Below are positions 55,465-64,000 of a stretch of 64,000 nt of DNA, piece after piece. A program made the position numbers and the translations under genes. Location: NCBI RefSeq assembly GCF_000620645.1, contig NZ_JIAV01000002.1:62001-126000 (forward strand), written 5' to 3'. Each line of letters starts with the position of its first letter. Position 1 is the first letter of the stretch. This DNA is from Nocardioides sp. URHA0032 (lineage in GTDB: Bacteria > Actinomycetota > Actinomycetes > Propionibacteriales > Nocardioidaceae). The notes below the pieces were generated by a model, which did no database searches, was not told the DNA's origin, and saw nothing but the letters and a program-made list of their open reading frames with translations.

Positions 55465-56129
55465 GCGACGTGCCGCCCGCTCGCGGCGTCACCGAGCACC
55501 AGCGAGAGCAGCCGCGGGGCGACCGACGAGGGAGCCGGCCGGTCGCTGATGTCCTCGCCCGGGAACGCCGCCTGGTGCATCTCGGTGCGCAGGTCGCCGG
55601 GGTCGACGGCGTACACCCGCACGAGCGGCTCCTCCGCGGCGAGCACCCGGGTGGCGTGGTCGAGGGCGGCCTTGGACGCGCCGTACCCGCCCCAGGTCTC
55701 GTAGGGCTCGACGGACGCGTCGGAGGTGATGTTCACGATCCGCCCGCCCCGCGCCCGCAGCTGCGGGAGCAGCAGGCCGGCGAGGGCGACCGGGGCGACG
55801 ACGTTCACCTCGAAGGTGCGGGTGAAGGCGGTCGGGTCGAGGTCGGCGAGCCGGGGGAGCGGACTGGCGCCGAGGGTGCTGGCGTTGTTGACCAGCAGGT
55901 CGGCGCCGCCGAGGTCGGTGGCGGCCGCGGCCAGGGCGCCACGGTGCCAGGAGTCCGTGACGTCGCCGGGCACCGCGGCATGCGGGCCGCCCGGCAGCGC
56001 GTCGACGGCGGCGCCCAGGCGGGAGGCGTCCCGCGCGTCGGCGACGATCGTCCAGCCGGACTCGGCGAGGTGGGTGGCGAGGGCGAGGCCCAGGCCCTGG
56101 GATGCTCCGGTGATGACGGCAACAGGCAT
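55461..56129 (-). CDS. SDR-family oxidoreductase behind a MerR-type promoter
   Basis: 222 residues. Classical SDR: 'VITGASQGLGLALA' (NAD(P) binding, residues ~5-18), 'LVNNAS', catalytic 'YGASKAALDHA' with Tyr and Lys, 'NITSDAS' with Ser. Reads as a general NADP-dependent reductase; substrate unknown. The ATG at 56129 is preferred: a CAGGCT -10 hexamer ends 6 nt before it and a TTGACT -35 lies 19 bp further up, with a palindrome in between. It overlaps queA by 4 bp. Confidence 0.85.
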   Translation of the reverse strand: MPVAVITGASQGLGLALATHLAESGWTIVADARDASRLGAAVDALPGGPHAAVPGDVTDSWHRGALAAAATDLGGADLLVNNASTLGASPLPRLADLDPTAFTRTFEVNVVAPVALAGLLLPQLRARGGRIVNITSDASVEPYETWGGYGASKAALDHATRVLAAEEPLVRVYAVDPGDLRTEMHQAAFPGEDISDRPAPSSVAPRLLSLVLGDAASGRHVA

Positions 56130-56145
56130 GCCAGAAGCCTGCAAG

Positions 56146-56161
56146 TTGAAGTGAACTTCAA
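56146..56161. promoter_or_regulatory. MerR-type operator between -35 and -10 of the SDR gene
   Basis: Palindrome TTGAAGT-GA-ACTTCAA sits in a 19-bp spacer between TTGACT (56166-56161, minus strand) and CAGGCT (56141-56136). Overlong spacers with a central palindrome are typical of promoters activated by MerR-family regulators. No merR gene is adjacent, so the regulator is elsewhere. Confidence 0.7.
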
Positions 56162-56171
56162 GTCAAGGAGG

Positions 56172-57500
56172 CTAGCCCAGCAGCTCGCGCGCCAGCGCCA
56201 CGTGGAACTCCACCGACAGCAGCAGGTCGTCGACGTGCACGCGCTCGTCGGCGTTGTGGAACCCGGCCGTCAGCACCTCCGCCGGGGTCGACCGGAACGG
56301 GCTGAAGCCGTACGCCGTGGGCGTGCCCGCCTCGCGCAGGTATACCGAGTCCGTGAAGCCCGTGCACAGCATCGGCAGCAGCTGCGCGTCGTCGCCGGAG
56401 GCGACCAGCACCCGCGAGATCGCGTCCATCAGGGCCGTCGCCGGGGACGAGGCGCTGCCGGCGATCAGCGGCTCGGGCCACTCGAGCTCGTAGCGCAGGT
56501 CGGTCCCGAGCCGCGCCCGCACGGCACGCTCGACGTCGCCGGGGGTCGTCCCGGGCAGGATCCGGCAGTCCAGCTCGACGGACGCGCGGGCCGGCATCAC
56601 GTTCCGCTTGCCCGACCCGGCGAGGATCGTCGGTGCCATCGTCGTACCGCCCAGGGCCGGGATGGTGTGCGCGAGCACCGGGTGGAGCGCCGCCGCGTCG
56701 TGCAGCGCCGACGCGCGATCGGTCACCGGCCCGAGCAGCACCTCGAGCATCGCGTCCACGTGCGGCGACTCCTGCGGGATCGGCATCCCGCGGCCGACCC
56801 GGCCGAGCAGCTCGCCCAGCAGGGGTACCGCGTTCGCGCCGACGTCCGGCGTCGAGGCGTGACCCGCCTCGCCGACGGCGACCACCCGCACCGGGTAGGT
56901 GCCCTTCTCGCCCACGCTGATCGTCTGCACGACCCGGCCGTCGGCCAGCGGGAGCCGCTCGCCGCCACCCTCGTTGATCGCCAGGTCCGGCCGGATGTCC
57001 GGGCGCGCCTCGAGCAGCCAGCGCATGCCGACGTCGGCCGTGCCGTCCTCCTCGTCGGCGACCGCGATGAGCCACAGGTCGCCGCGCGGCCGGAACCCCG
57101 CGCGCGCCAGCTCCGCCATCGCGACGGCCCGGGCGGCGACCTCGTTCTTCATGTCGATCGCGCCGCGGCCCCACAGCCAGCCGCCTTCGTCGACGACGGC
57201 GGCGAACGGCGGGTGCGTCCAGTCCCGCGGGTCCGCCGGCACGACGTCGAGGTGGCCGACGAAGGCCAGGGACGGGGCGTCCCCGGTGCCCGGGATCCGC
57301 GCGACCAGGTTCGCCCGGCTCGGGTCGCGGGCCACCAGCTCGCAGTCGACGCCGAACCCGCTCAGGTACTCGTGGAGGTACGCCGCCGGCCCGGTCTCGT
57401 TGCCCGGCGGCCGACCGAGTACCGCCTCGGGCGCGTTGCTGGTGTCGAAGCGGATCAGCGCCCGCGCGACCTCGAGCACCTCCTCGAGGAGCGGGGTCAC
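56172..57500 (-). CDS. M20-family metallopeptidase
   Basis: 442 residues. Dizinc exopeptidase: 'LAFVGHLDVVPADP' (metal His and Asp), 'WGRGAIDMKNEVAA' (bridging Asp), 'AVADEEDGT' (catalytic Glu and metal Glu), 'AGHASTPDVGANAVP' and a C-terminal 'GFHNADERVHVDDLL' with the last metal His. Probably an aminoacyl-dipeptidase or deacylase of the M20/ArgE group. GTG start overlaps the S9 peptidase stop by 4 bp, so the two peptidases form one operon. Confidence 0.88.
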   Translation of the reverse strand: MTPLLEEVLEVARALIRFDTSNAPEAVLGRPPGNETGPAAYLHEYLSGFGVDCELVARDPSRANLVARIPGTGDAPSLAFVGHLDVVPADPRDWTHPPFAAVVDEGGWLWGRGAIDMKNEVAARAVAMAELARAGFRPRGDLWLIAVADEEDGTADVGMRWLLEARPDIRPDLAINEGGGERLPLADGRVVQTISVGEKGTYPVRVVAVGEAGHASTPDVGANAVPLLGELLGRVGRGMPIPQESPHVDAMLEVLLGPVTDRASALHDAAALHPVLAHTIPALGGTTMAPTILAGSGKRNVMPARASVELDCRILPGTTPGDVERAVRARLGTDLRYELEWPEPLIAGSASSPATALMDAISRVLVASGDDAQLLPMLCTGFTDSVYLREAGTPTAYGFSPFRSTPAEVLTAGFHNADERVHVDDLLLSVEFHVALARELLG

Positions 57501-59599
57501 GACAGCCGGTCCAGGATCCAGGCGTACACCTCGGCCTCGTAGGCGAGGTGCCCGAACCGTCCCGACGGCCCGACGTGCGCGCCAGCCCCGGTCTCGACGC
57601 GGAAGTGGCAGCGTGGCGACCACTCCGGGTCGGTATCGCGCAGCCGCGCCACCCACTTGGCCGGCTCGTGCACCATCACGCGCGGGTCGTGCAGCGCGCC
57701 CGTCACCAGCAGGTCCGGGCGCTCACCCGCCGGTGGCGGGTTGTCGTACGGCGAGTACGCCAGCAGCCACTCGAAGTCGGCCCGGCGGCGCGGGTCGCCC
57801 CACTCCTCCCACTCGGTGATCGTCAACGGGATGGAGGCGTCGAACATCGTCGTCACCACGTCCACGAACGGCACCTCGGCGACGACCGCGCGCCACCGGT
57901 CCGGTCGCTGGCTGAGGACCGCGCCCTGCAGCAGCCCGCCCGCGCTCAGCCCCCGCGTGGCGATCCGCGCCGGATCGACGAGCCCGTCGCGTGCCAGCCC
58001 GTCCGCCACCGCGATGTGGTCGTCGAAGGTGTGCTGCTTGTGCTCGAGCTTGCCGTCGAGGTACCAGCGCCGGCCCAGCTCGCCGCCCCCGCGGTTGTGC
58101 GCGTACACGTAGACGACGCCGCGGTCGAGCAGGCTGGGCAGCGCCGGGTCCCAGGCCGGCTCGTCGACCGCGCCGTAGGAGCCGTAGCCGTAGACCAGCG
58201 CGGGCGCGGAGCCGTCCAGCGGGGTGTCGCGGTGGCGGAGGATCGTCGCGGGCACCGCGGTGCCGTCGGCCGAGGGGAAGGTACGACGTTCGCTCACGTA
58301 CCGCGCCGGGTCGTGACCCGGGGCCTGCTGCTCCCAGACCTTGTCGAGCAGGCCGGACTCGAGGCCCATGGACCACGCGACGCCCGGCCGCAGCCAGGAC
58401 TCCTCGAGCACGGTGACCGTGCGGGCGTCGTACTGCGGCGAGCGGAACAGGACGGTGTCACCGTCGGGGTGGTCGGACTCCATCAGCCCGAACCCGCGCG
58501 TGCCGGCGAGGTCGTCGTGCGGCACCAGCACCAGCGCGCGCCTGCCATCGGTGCGGACGGTCAGGATCACACCGGCCGCGAAGGCGTCCGCGCGGAGCAG
58601 CTGCTCGTGACCTGACTCCGGCCGCGCCTCGGCCCAGCCCGTGCGGTCCTGGTCGGCGCCGTCCGGCACCGTTGCCGTCATCAGGCGCGACTCGACCGCG
58701 TCGTCGTCGGTGACGACCAGGAGGTCCGCTCCGCCGTCCGGCAGCCGCCGGTGCTCCGCGTGGTAGCGCACGCCCTCGCGCCGGCCGCCGACCGACCACG
58801 GCCCCCGGGTCACGTCGTGGGCGTCGACGACCCAGCACTCCGAGGTGGTGTTGCTCGCGCTCCAGACCACGACCAGGTCGCCGCTGCGGGTGCCGCGGAC
58901 CTGCACCTCGAAGCGCTCGTCGGGCTCCTCGACCACCAGCACGTCGTCGGCGGTCGGCCCACCCACCCGGTGCCGCCAGACCTGGAACGGCCGGTACTGC
59001 GCATCGTGCACGGTGTAGAAGAACCACGCCGAGTCGGCGCTCCACGCGCCGCCGTAGTAGCTCCGCGACACCACCTCGGGGAGGTCGGTGCCGGTGCGCA
59101 GGTCGCGGAACCGCAGCTCGTAGACCTCGTCGCCGTCGCGGTCGAAGGAGTAGGCGAGCAGGTCCTCCGACGGGCTGACCAGGGTGACGCCCAGCTCGAG
59201 GTAGCCGGTGCCCCGGTCGGGATCGTTGGCGAGGGATTCGACATCGAGCAGGACCTCCGGCGACCGATTCTGTTTCGATTCGGTCTCGGCGCCGTTGATT
59301 TCTCTCATCAGATCGGCGTAGTCCCTCCCCGTTTGCGCCGCCGTGTAGTAGGCATATCTCGTACGACGCCAGCGAGCCGACACGTCCGCCTCCGGGAGGC
59401 GGCCCACCATCTCGGAGCGCAGGGCCGAGACCAGGGAGTGCAGATGCGCACACGCAGAGTCGTAGAACGTCCTCTCGGCGCGGAGGTGGTCGGCCAGCCT
59501 GGTGCCGCCCGACGCCATCCACTGGTACGGGTCCGGGCGCGGCACGCCGTGCTCGAGGTGCTCGAAGGGCTCGCGGGGCGCCGCCGGAGGGGTCGTCAC
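57497..59599 (-). CDS. Oligopeptidase B-type serine peptidase (S9A)
   Basis: 700 residues. N-terminal seven-bladed propeller (~70-400) and C-terminal alpha/beta-hydrolase. 'GYGSYG' (oxyanion region), nucleophile 'TRGLSAGGLLQGA' (Ser near residue 547), acid 'VTGALHDPRVMVHEPAKW' and the His in 'TGAGAHVG' complete the triad. Cleaves peptides up to about 30 residues after basic residues. The GTG at 59599 has TACCTT 7 nt upstream (leaderless) and is preferred to a TTG at 59608. Confidence 0.9.
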   Translation of the reverse strand: MTTPPAAPREPFEHLEHGVPRPDPYQWMASGGTRLADHLRAERTFYDSACAHLHSLVSALRSEMVGRLPEADVSARWRRTRYAYYTAAQTGRDYADLMREINGAETESKQNRSPEVLLDVESLANDPDRGTGYLELGVTLVSPSEDLLAYSFDRDGDEVYELRFRDLRTGTDLPEVVSRSYYGGAWSADSAWFFYTVHDAQYRPFQVWRHRVGGPTADDVLVVEEPDERFEVQVRGTRSGDLVVVWSASNTTSECWVVDAHDVTRGPWSVGGRREGVRYHAEHRRLPDGGADLLVVTDDDAVESRLMTATVPDGADQDRTGWAEARPESGHEQLLRADAFAAGVILTVRTDGRRALVLVPHDDLAGTRGFGLMESDHPDGDTVLFRSPQYDARTVTVLEESWLRPGVAWSMGLESGLLDKVWEQQAPGHDPARYVSERRTFPSADGTAVPATILRHRDTPLDGSAPALVYGYGSYGAVDEPAWDPALPSLLDRGVVYVYAHNRGGGELGRRWYLDGKLEHKQHTFDDHIAVADGLARDGLVDPARIATRGLSAGGLLQGAVLSQRPDRWRAVVAEVPFVDVVTTMFDASIPLTITEWEEWGDPRRRADFEWLLAYSPYDNPPPAGERPDLLVTGALHDPRVMVHEPAKWVARLRDTDPEWSPRCHFRVETGAGAHVGPSGRFGHLAYEAEVYAWILDRLS

Positions 59600-61462
59600 G
59601 GAGGTCAAGGTACCCCTCGGGGCACGCGCGTCGTCGTCGCTCTGGCGCTGCTCGCGGCGTGCCTGTCACCGGGCCTCGCGCTGGCGCCGGCCCGGGCGGC
59701 GGACGAGCCGGTCACGCTGACGATCGGGGTGCTCAACGACGCCGACTCGCTCAATCCCTTCGTCGGGATCGAGGCGATGTCGTTCGAGATGTGGCAGCTC
59801 ACCTACGACTACCTGGTCACCTACTCCACCAAGGACCTCTCGCCGGAGCCCGCGCTCGCGCAGAGCTGGGACACGTCCGACGACGGGCTGACCTGGACCT
59901 TCCACATGACCGACAAGGCGATGTGGTCCGACGGCCAGCCGCTGACGGCCGAGGACGTCGCCTACACCTACAACCGGGTCATCGACGGCGGGCCGGAGGC
60001 GGCCACCTGGGGCGCGTACCTCACCCAGGTCACCAAGGCCGAGGCCACCGACCCGACGACGCTCGTGCTGACGCTGAAGAAGCCGAACTCGAGCCTGCCG
60101 CTGCTGCCGATCCCGATCGTTCCCGAGCACGTCTGGAAGGACGTCGCCGAGAAGGACGTGAAGACCTACAAGAACGAGCCGACCGACGGCCAGCCGGTCG
60201 TGGGCTCGGGCCCGTTCCGGATGGTCGAGGGCAGCGCCGGCGGGTCGACGTACGTCTTCGAGGCCAACCCGGACTACTGGCAGGGCGCCCCGCACATCGA
60301 CCGCGTCGTGTTCCGCGTCTACAAGAGCGAGGACCCGATGGTCCAGGCGCTGATCAAGGGCGAGGTCGACTTCGTCGACGGCATCAACGCGCTCCAGGTC
60401 AAGTCGCTCCAGGGCCGCGACGGCATCACCGCGCAGAACGGCAACGCCCCGAGCTTCGACGAGATCGCCTTCAACACCGGCGCCATCGACGTCGACACGG
60501 GCGACCCGATCGGCGACGGCAACCCCGCGCTGAAGGACGCGGCGTTCCGCCACGCGCTGGGCTACGCCATCGACACCCAGCAGATCATCGACAAGGTCTA
60601 CCAGGGCGCCGGCGTCCCCGGCAGCGTGATCATCCCGCCGGCGTTCAGCACCTGGCGGTGGGAGCCGCCCGCCGACGAGGCCTACACGTACGACCCCGAC
60701 AAGGCCGGCCAGCTGCTCGACGCGGCCGGGTACAAGATGGGCTCCGACGGCCTGCGGACGATGCCGGACGGCTCGCCGATCGGCACCCTGCGGCTGGCCG
60801 CCCGGTCGGAGTCACCGACCTCGCTGAACACCATGAACTACTTCCAGGAGTGGCTCCAGGACATCGGCATCAAGGCCGACGTCGTCAGCATGGAGTCCAG
60901 CAAGCTGACCAATGTCATCCTGGACGGCAACTACGACGCCTTCGAGTGGGGCTGGTACGTCGACCCGGACCCGACCACGATGCTCGACTACCTGACCTGC
61001 GGGCAGCTCGGCTCGTGGTCGGACTCGTGGTACTGCAACGACGCCTACGACAAGCTGTACCAGGAGCAGCTCACCGAGATGGACAAGGACAAGCGCGTCG
61101 AGCTGGTCCACCAGATGCAGCAGATGGTGTACGAGGACGCGCCGTACCTGGTCACGGCGTACGACACCATCGGCGAGGCGTTCCGCAGCGACCGGTTCGC
61201 GTGCTTCGCGCAGCAGCCCGAGCCCGGCGGCGTGTGGCTCTTCCAGTCCGGTGCCTACAGCTACCTGCACGTGCGACCGGCGGCCGAGGCGGGTGACTGC
61301 GGCGGCGCCGCCAACGCCACCCAGGCCAGCGAGACGTCCGGCGAGTCGAGCGCGGTGAGCACGCCGGTGATCGTGGGCGTCGCGGTCGTGGCACTCGCGG
61401 TCGCCGGGCTCGTCGCGCTCCTCGCTGCCCGGCGGCACCGGACCGCTGCGGACCGGGAGTGA
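59558..61462 (+). CDS. ABC transporter substrate-binding protein, peptide/nickel family (SBP_bac_5)
   Basis: 634 residues from the GTG at 59558. Signal peptide 'RVVVALALLAACLSPGLALA' then 'PARAADEPV', then the SBP_bac_5 domain ('SFEMWQLTYDYLVTY', 'GLTWTFHMTDKAMWSDGQPL', 'FRHALGYAIDTQQI'), and an unusual C-terminal transmembrane helix with basic tail (~605-625), so the protein is anchored at its C-terminus. The start is uncertain: no ATG, GTG or TTG lies between 59558 and the signal peptide, and GTG 59558 lies inside the divergent peptidase gene. Confidence 0.85.
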   Translation: MLEGLAGRRRRGRHGGQGTPRGTRVVVALALLAACLSPGLALAPARAADEPVTLTIGVLNDADSLNPFVGIEAMSFEMWQLTYDYLVTYSTKDLSPEPALAQSWDTSDDGLTWTFHMTDKAMWSDGQPLTAEDVAYTYNRVIDGGPEAATWGAYLTQVTKAEATDPTTLVLTLKKPNSSLPLLPIPIVPEHVWKDVAEKDVKTYKNEPTDGQPVVGSGPFRMVEGSAGGSTYVFEANPDYWQGAPHIDRVVFRVYKSEDPMVQALIKGEVDFVDGINALQVKSLQGRDGITAQNGNAPSFDEIAFNTGAIDVDTGDPIGDGNPALKDAAFRHALGYAIDTQQIIDKVYQGAGVPGSVIIPPAFSTWRWEPPADEAYTYDPDKAGQLLDAAGYKMGSDGLRTMPDGSPIGTLRLAARSESPTSLNTMNYFQEWLQDIGIKADVVSMESSKLTNVILDGNYDAFEWGWYVDPDPTTMLDYLTCGQLGSWSDSWYCNDAYDKLYQEQLTEMDKDKRVELVHQMQQMVYEDAPYLVTAYDTIGEAFRSDRFACFAQQPEPGGVWLFQSGAYSYLHVRPAAEAGDCGGAANATQASETSGESSAVSTPVIVGVAVVALAVAGLVALLAARRHRTAADRE

Positions 61463-61466
61463 CGCG

Positions 61467-62516
61467 GTGAGCATCGTCGCGGCGGACCCGACGGCCGCCG
61501 CGGCGGAGGCTGCCCAGGTCAACCGGCACCGGCGCCGGGGCTTCGGGCGGTACGCCGGCTTCAAGGTGCTCGGCGCGCTCGGCAGCCTGATGTTCATGCT
61601 GGTCGTGAACTTCTTCCTGTTCCGCGTGCTGCCCGGCGACCCCGCCCGCACCATGGGCCGGGGCCGGCTCAGCACGCCCGAGCAGCTCGCGGAGTTCAAG
61701 AAGACCTACGGGCTCGACGAGCCGGTCCTCCAGCAGTTCGGCACGTACCTGAACAACCTCGTGCACGGGGACCTGGGCTACTCGATCCTGTACCACAAGG
61801 ACGTCTCCGAGGTCCTCGCCGAGCGGTTCTGGCCGACGATGCTGCTGGTCGGCACCTCCACGGTCCTCGCGGCGGCGATCGGGGTCTGGCTGGGCATCCG
61901 CGCCGGCTGGGACCGGGGCAGCCCGCTCGACCGGTTCACGACCGGGGGGTCGCTCACTCTGTACTCGATGCCGGAGTGGTGGCTCGGGCTGCTACTGATC
62001 GCGGCGTTCGCGGTCGGCATCGGCCCGCTGCCCGGCATCTTCCCGACGGGCGGGCTGCACTCGGTGGACGTCGACCCGACCTCGCTCAAGGGCGTCCTGG
62101 ACACCGCGTGGCACCTGGCGCTGCCGGTCGTGACGCTGACGCTGGCCTACCTCGCCGACTACGCCCTGATCATGCGCGGCTCGCTCATCGACGAGCTGCG
62201 CTCGGACTACCTGACGACCGCCCGCGCGAAGGGCCTGCGCGACGTCCGGGTCCGCGACAAGCACGCGGTGCCGAACGCGCTGCTGCCGACGACCACGGTG
62301 GTGGCGCTGAACTTCGGGTTCGTCGTCGCGGGCGCGATCACCATCGAGACCATCTTCTCGATCCCGGGCCTGGGCCTGCTGACGACCGACGCCCTCCACG
62401 TGCCGGACTACTGGCTGCTGCAGGGCGTCTTCATGCTCTCCTCGGCCGCGGTGATCGCCGCCAACCTCGCCGCCAACCTGCTCTACGGCTGGCTCGACCC
62501 GCGGGTGCGGACATGA
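61467..62516 (+). CDS. ABC transporter permease, DppB-like
   Basis: 349 residues, six transmembrane helices. 'NFFLFRVLPGDPARTMGRG' at the first helix is the family N-terminal motif; the EAA loop 'LTTARAKGLRDVRVRDKHAVPNALLP' (read in parts, residues ~250-275) contacts the ATPase. Imports dipeptides or other oligopeptides. The GTG start lies 4 bp after the substrate-binding protein stop. Confidence 0.9.
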   Translation: MSIVAADPTAAAAEAAQVNRHRRRGFGRYAGFKVLGALGSLMFMLVVNFFLFRVLPGDPARTMGRGRLSTPEQLAEFKKTYGLDEPVLQQFGTYLNNLVHGDLGYSILYHKDVSEVLAERFWPTMLLVGTSTVLAAAIGVWLGIRAGWDRGSPLDRFTTGGSLTLYSMPEWWLGLLLIAAFAVGIGPLPGIFPTGGLHSVDVDPTSLKGVLDTAWHLALPVVTLTLAYLADYALIMRGSLIDELRSDYLTTARAKGLRDVRVRDKHAVPNALLPTTTVVALNFGFVVAGAITIETIFSIPGLGLLTTDALHVPDYWLLQGVFMLSSAAVIAANLAANLLYGWLDPRVRT

Positions 62517-63433
62517 GCGCCCCGGTGGCCTCCGGGACGGTCGCGGTCACGTCCCGGCAGCTCGCCCGGCGGCGCCGCCGGGCGGCGTTCGGGCGGTCCT
62601 GGCGCCGGTTCCGCGGGAACCGGGCCGGTATGGTCGGGCTGGTCGTGCTCACCCTGTTCCTGCTCGTCGCGCTGTGCGCGCCCCTGCTCGCCTCGGCGGA
62701 GGGCCTCCAGGTCACCAAGGCGACCGGTGGGGTGCTGGAGCCGCCGTCCTCGGAGTACTGGCTCGGCACCGACGCCTACGGCCGCTCGGTGCTCACGCTG
62801 CTGATCTGGGGCGCGCGGATCTCGCTATTCGTCGGCCTGATGGCGACCCTGATCTCGATGCTGATCGGCACCCTGGTCGGGCTGACGTCCGGGTACTTCG
62901 GCGGATGGGTCGGCGCCGTGCTGTTCCGGCTCACCGAGTGGTTCCTGGTGATCCCGTTCCTGCCGCTCGCGATCGTCCTGGCCACGGTGCTGGGCAGGTC
63001 GCTGATGAACATCGTGATCGTCATCGGGGTGACGTCCTGGCCCGGCACCGCGCTGCTGATCCGCAGCCAGGTGCTCTCGATCAAGGAGCGGTCCTACGTC
63101 GAGCGCTCGCGCGCGCTCGGCGCCGGGCACCGGCACCTGATCCGCCGGCACCTGCTGCCGAACGTCGTCCCGATCGTGTTCGCGAACACCACGCTCACCG
63201 TCGCGGTCGCGATCCTCTCGGAGACCACGCTGAGCTTCCTCGGCCTCGGTGACCCGACCCGGGTCTCGTGGGGCTCGATGCTCGACGACGCCTACAGCGT
63301 CGGCGCGATCACCACCGGCTCGTGGTGGTACTTCGTGCCGCCCGGCGTCTGCGTCGTGCTGGTCGTGCTCTCCTTCACCCTCGTGGGCCAGGCCCTCGAG
63401 GAGGTCCTCAACCCGAAGCTGCGCGAGCGATGA
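62513..63433 (+). CDS. ABC transporter permease, DppC-like
   Basis: 306 residues. A basic N-terminus ('RRRRRAAFGRSWRRFRGNR'), six helices, the periplasmic 'YWLGTDAYGRSVL' typical of DppC and the EAA loop 'ERSRALGAGHRHLIRRHLLP'. ATG overlaps the dppB-like stop by 4 bp; the ATPase gene overlaps its end by 4 bp. Confidence 0.9.
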   Translation: MSAPVASGTVAVTSRQLARRRRRAAFGRSWRRFRGNRAGMVGLVVLTLFLLVALCAPLLASAEGLQVTKATGGVLEPPSSEYWLGTDAYGRSVLTLLIWGARISLFVGLMATLISMLIGTLVGLTSGYFGGWVGAVLFRLTEWFLVIPFLPLAIVLATVLGRSLMNIVIVIGVTSWPGTALLIRSQVLSIKERSYVERSRALGAGHRHLIRRHLLPNVVPIVFANTTLTVAVAILSETTLSFLGLGDPTRVSWGSMLDDAYSVGAITTGSWWYFVPPGVCVVLVVLSFTLVGQALEEVLNPKLRER

Positions 63434-64000
63434 GCGAGCTGCTGCGGATGGAGAACCTCTCGGTCACCTACCGGACCGAGGAGGGGCTGCTGCCCGCGGT
63501 CCGCGACGTCGACCTGGTCGTCGACCGGGGCGAGGTGGTCGGCGTCGCGGGTGAGTCGGGCTGCGGCAAGTCCACGCTCGCCAGCACCGTGCTCCGGCTC
63601 CAGCCGGCGTCCGCGACCGTGACCGGCCGGGTGCTCTTCGACGGCGCGGACGTGCTCACGATGCGCTGGGGCGACCTCCGCGCGCTGCGCTGGGCGGGGG
63701 CCTCGATCGTGTTCCAGGGCGCGCTGCACTCGCTGAACGCCGTACGTCGCGTCGGCCAGCAGATCGCCGAGCCGATCCGGCTGCACGAGCCGTCGGCTTC
63801 GGACGCGTCGGTCGAGCGCCGGGTCGGGGAGCTGCTCGAGCAGGTCGGCATGCCGGCGGGGCGGGCGAAGGCGTACCCGCACCACCTGTCCGGCGGGCAG
63901 CGCCAGCGCGTGATGATCGCGATGGCGCTGGCCTGCCGCCCGTCCCTGGTGGTCGCCGACGAGCCGACGACGGCGCTCGACGTGATGGTGCAGGCGCAGG
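63430..64000 (+). CDS. ABC transporter ATP-binding protein, DppD-like, cut by the window end
   Basis: 190 codons visible. 'VTYRTEEGLLPAVRDVDLVV' start, Walker A 'GESGCGKST', Q-loop 'FQGALHSLNAVRRVG', signature 'LSGGQRQRVMIAMAL', Walker B 'LVVADEPTTALDV'. This is the first of the usual two ATPases of peptide ABC importers. The missing part should contain the H-loop and the oligopeptide-specific C-terminus. ATG overlaps the permease stop. Confidence 0.92.
   Translation, partial: MSELLRMENLSVTYRTEEGLLPAVRDVDLVVDRGEVVGVAGESGCGKSTLASTVLRLQPASATVTGRVLFDGADVLTMRWGDLRALRWAGASIVFQGALHSLNAVRRVGQQIAEPIRLHEPSASDASVERRVGELLEQVGMPAGRAKAYPHHLSGGQRQRVMIAMALACRPSLVVADEPTTALDVMVQAQ

Overview
The window is high-GC DNA (coding regions show a strong G/C third-position bias) from an actinobacterium of the Nocardioidaceae type. 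The indicators are the septation protein SepH, the families DUF3093, DUF3159, DUF3710, DUF4193 and DUF4235, a MksB/JetD-type relic, many GTG starts and very frequent leaderless starts: a TANNNT-like hexamer lies 6-8 nt before the start codon of many genes. The genus is inferred from gene content only.

Layout. 1-23,026 is compact core chromosome: a protein acetyltransferase/acyl-CoA synthetase, a sulfotransferase, an alkaline-phosphatase-fold enzyme, thymidine kinase, a sulfurtransferase, a two-domain acyl-CoA reductase, sepH, a TRIC channel, a sugar-lactone oxidase with an MFS transporter, ferrochelatase with an inositol-monophosphatase-family enzyme, the dut-DUF3710-OB-fold-DUF3159 operon, a potassium block (two TrkA-type proteins divergent from a KimA-like permease) and an RNA methyltransferase. 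23,027-24,024 holds relics: a tyrosine recombinase without its catalytic tyrosine, joined to a scrap of a DUF2399 (JetD-like) protein. 24,025-38,968 is an accessory envelope island: a PIG-L deacetylase, a flippase-like membrane protein, three glycosyltransferases, a lipoprotein phosphatase, a DedA-PAP2 fusion, a COG4705-type membrane protein, a secreted protein, one OmpR-type two-component system, the remains of a second one, and a ZIP transporter behind an IdeR-like box. 38,969-43,384 holds a poorly coding stretch, a small membrane protein and a GAF/Fis regulator flanked by two paralogous small genes, the second one coupled to a sigma factor. 43,381-64,000 returns to core genes: an ABC-2 exporter, aconitase, an ECF sigma factor with a putative membrane partner, thiamine-related small proteins, acetyltransferases, a QueA-like protein, an SDR behind a MerR-type promoter, two peptidases and the start of a Dpp-type peptide ABC operon that runs off the end.

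The most notable observation is a promoter module in the envelope island. Eight sites carry an 18-bp direct repeat of the type TTCAGGT-N4-TGCAGGT (half-sites 11 bp apart), and each is followed at exactly the same distance by an NANNNT -10 hexamer. In six cases the start codon lies exactly where transcription should begin, so these genes look leaderless; the other two have a leader with a Shine-Dalgarno sequence. One site precedes the response-regulator gene itself, so the module is probably the binding site of that regulator, and the sites define its local regulon: surface glycolipid or polymer glycosylation, lipid phosphatase and membrane remodelling. A 42-bp palindrome present in two exact copies 38.6 kb apart, both directly after stop codons, is a second item that ordinary annotation would miss.
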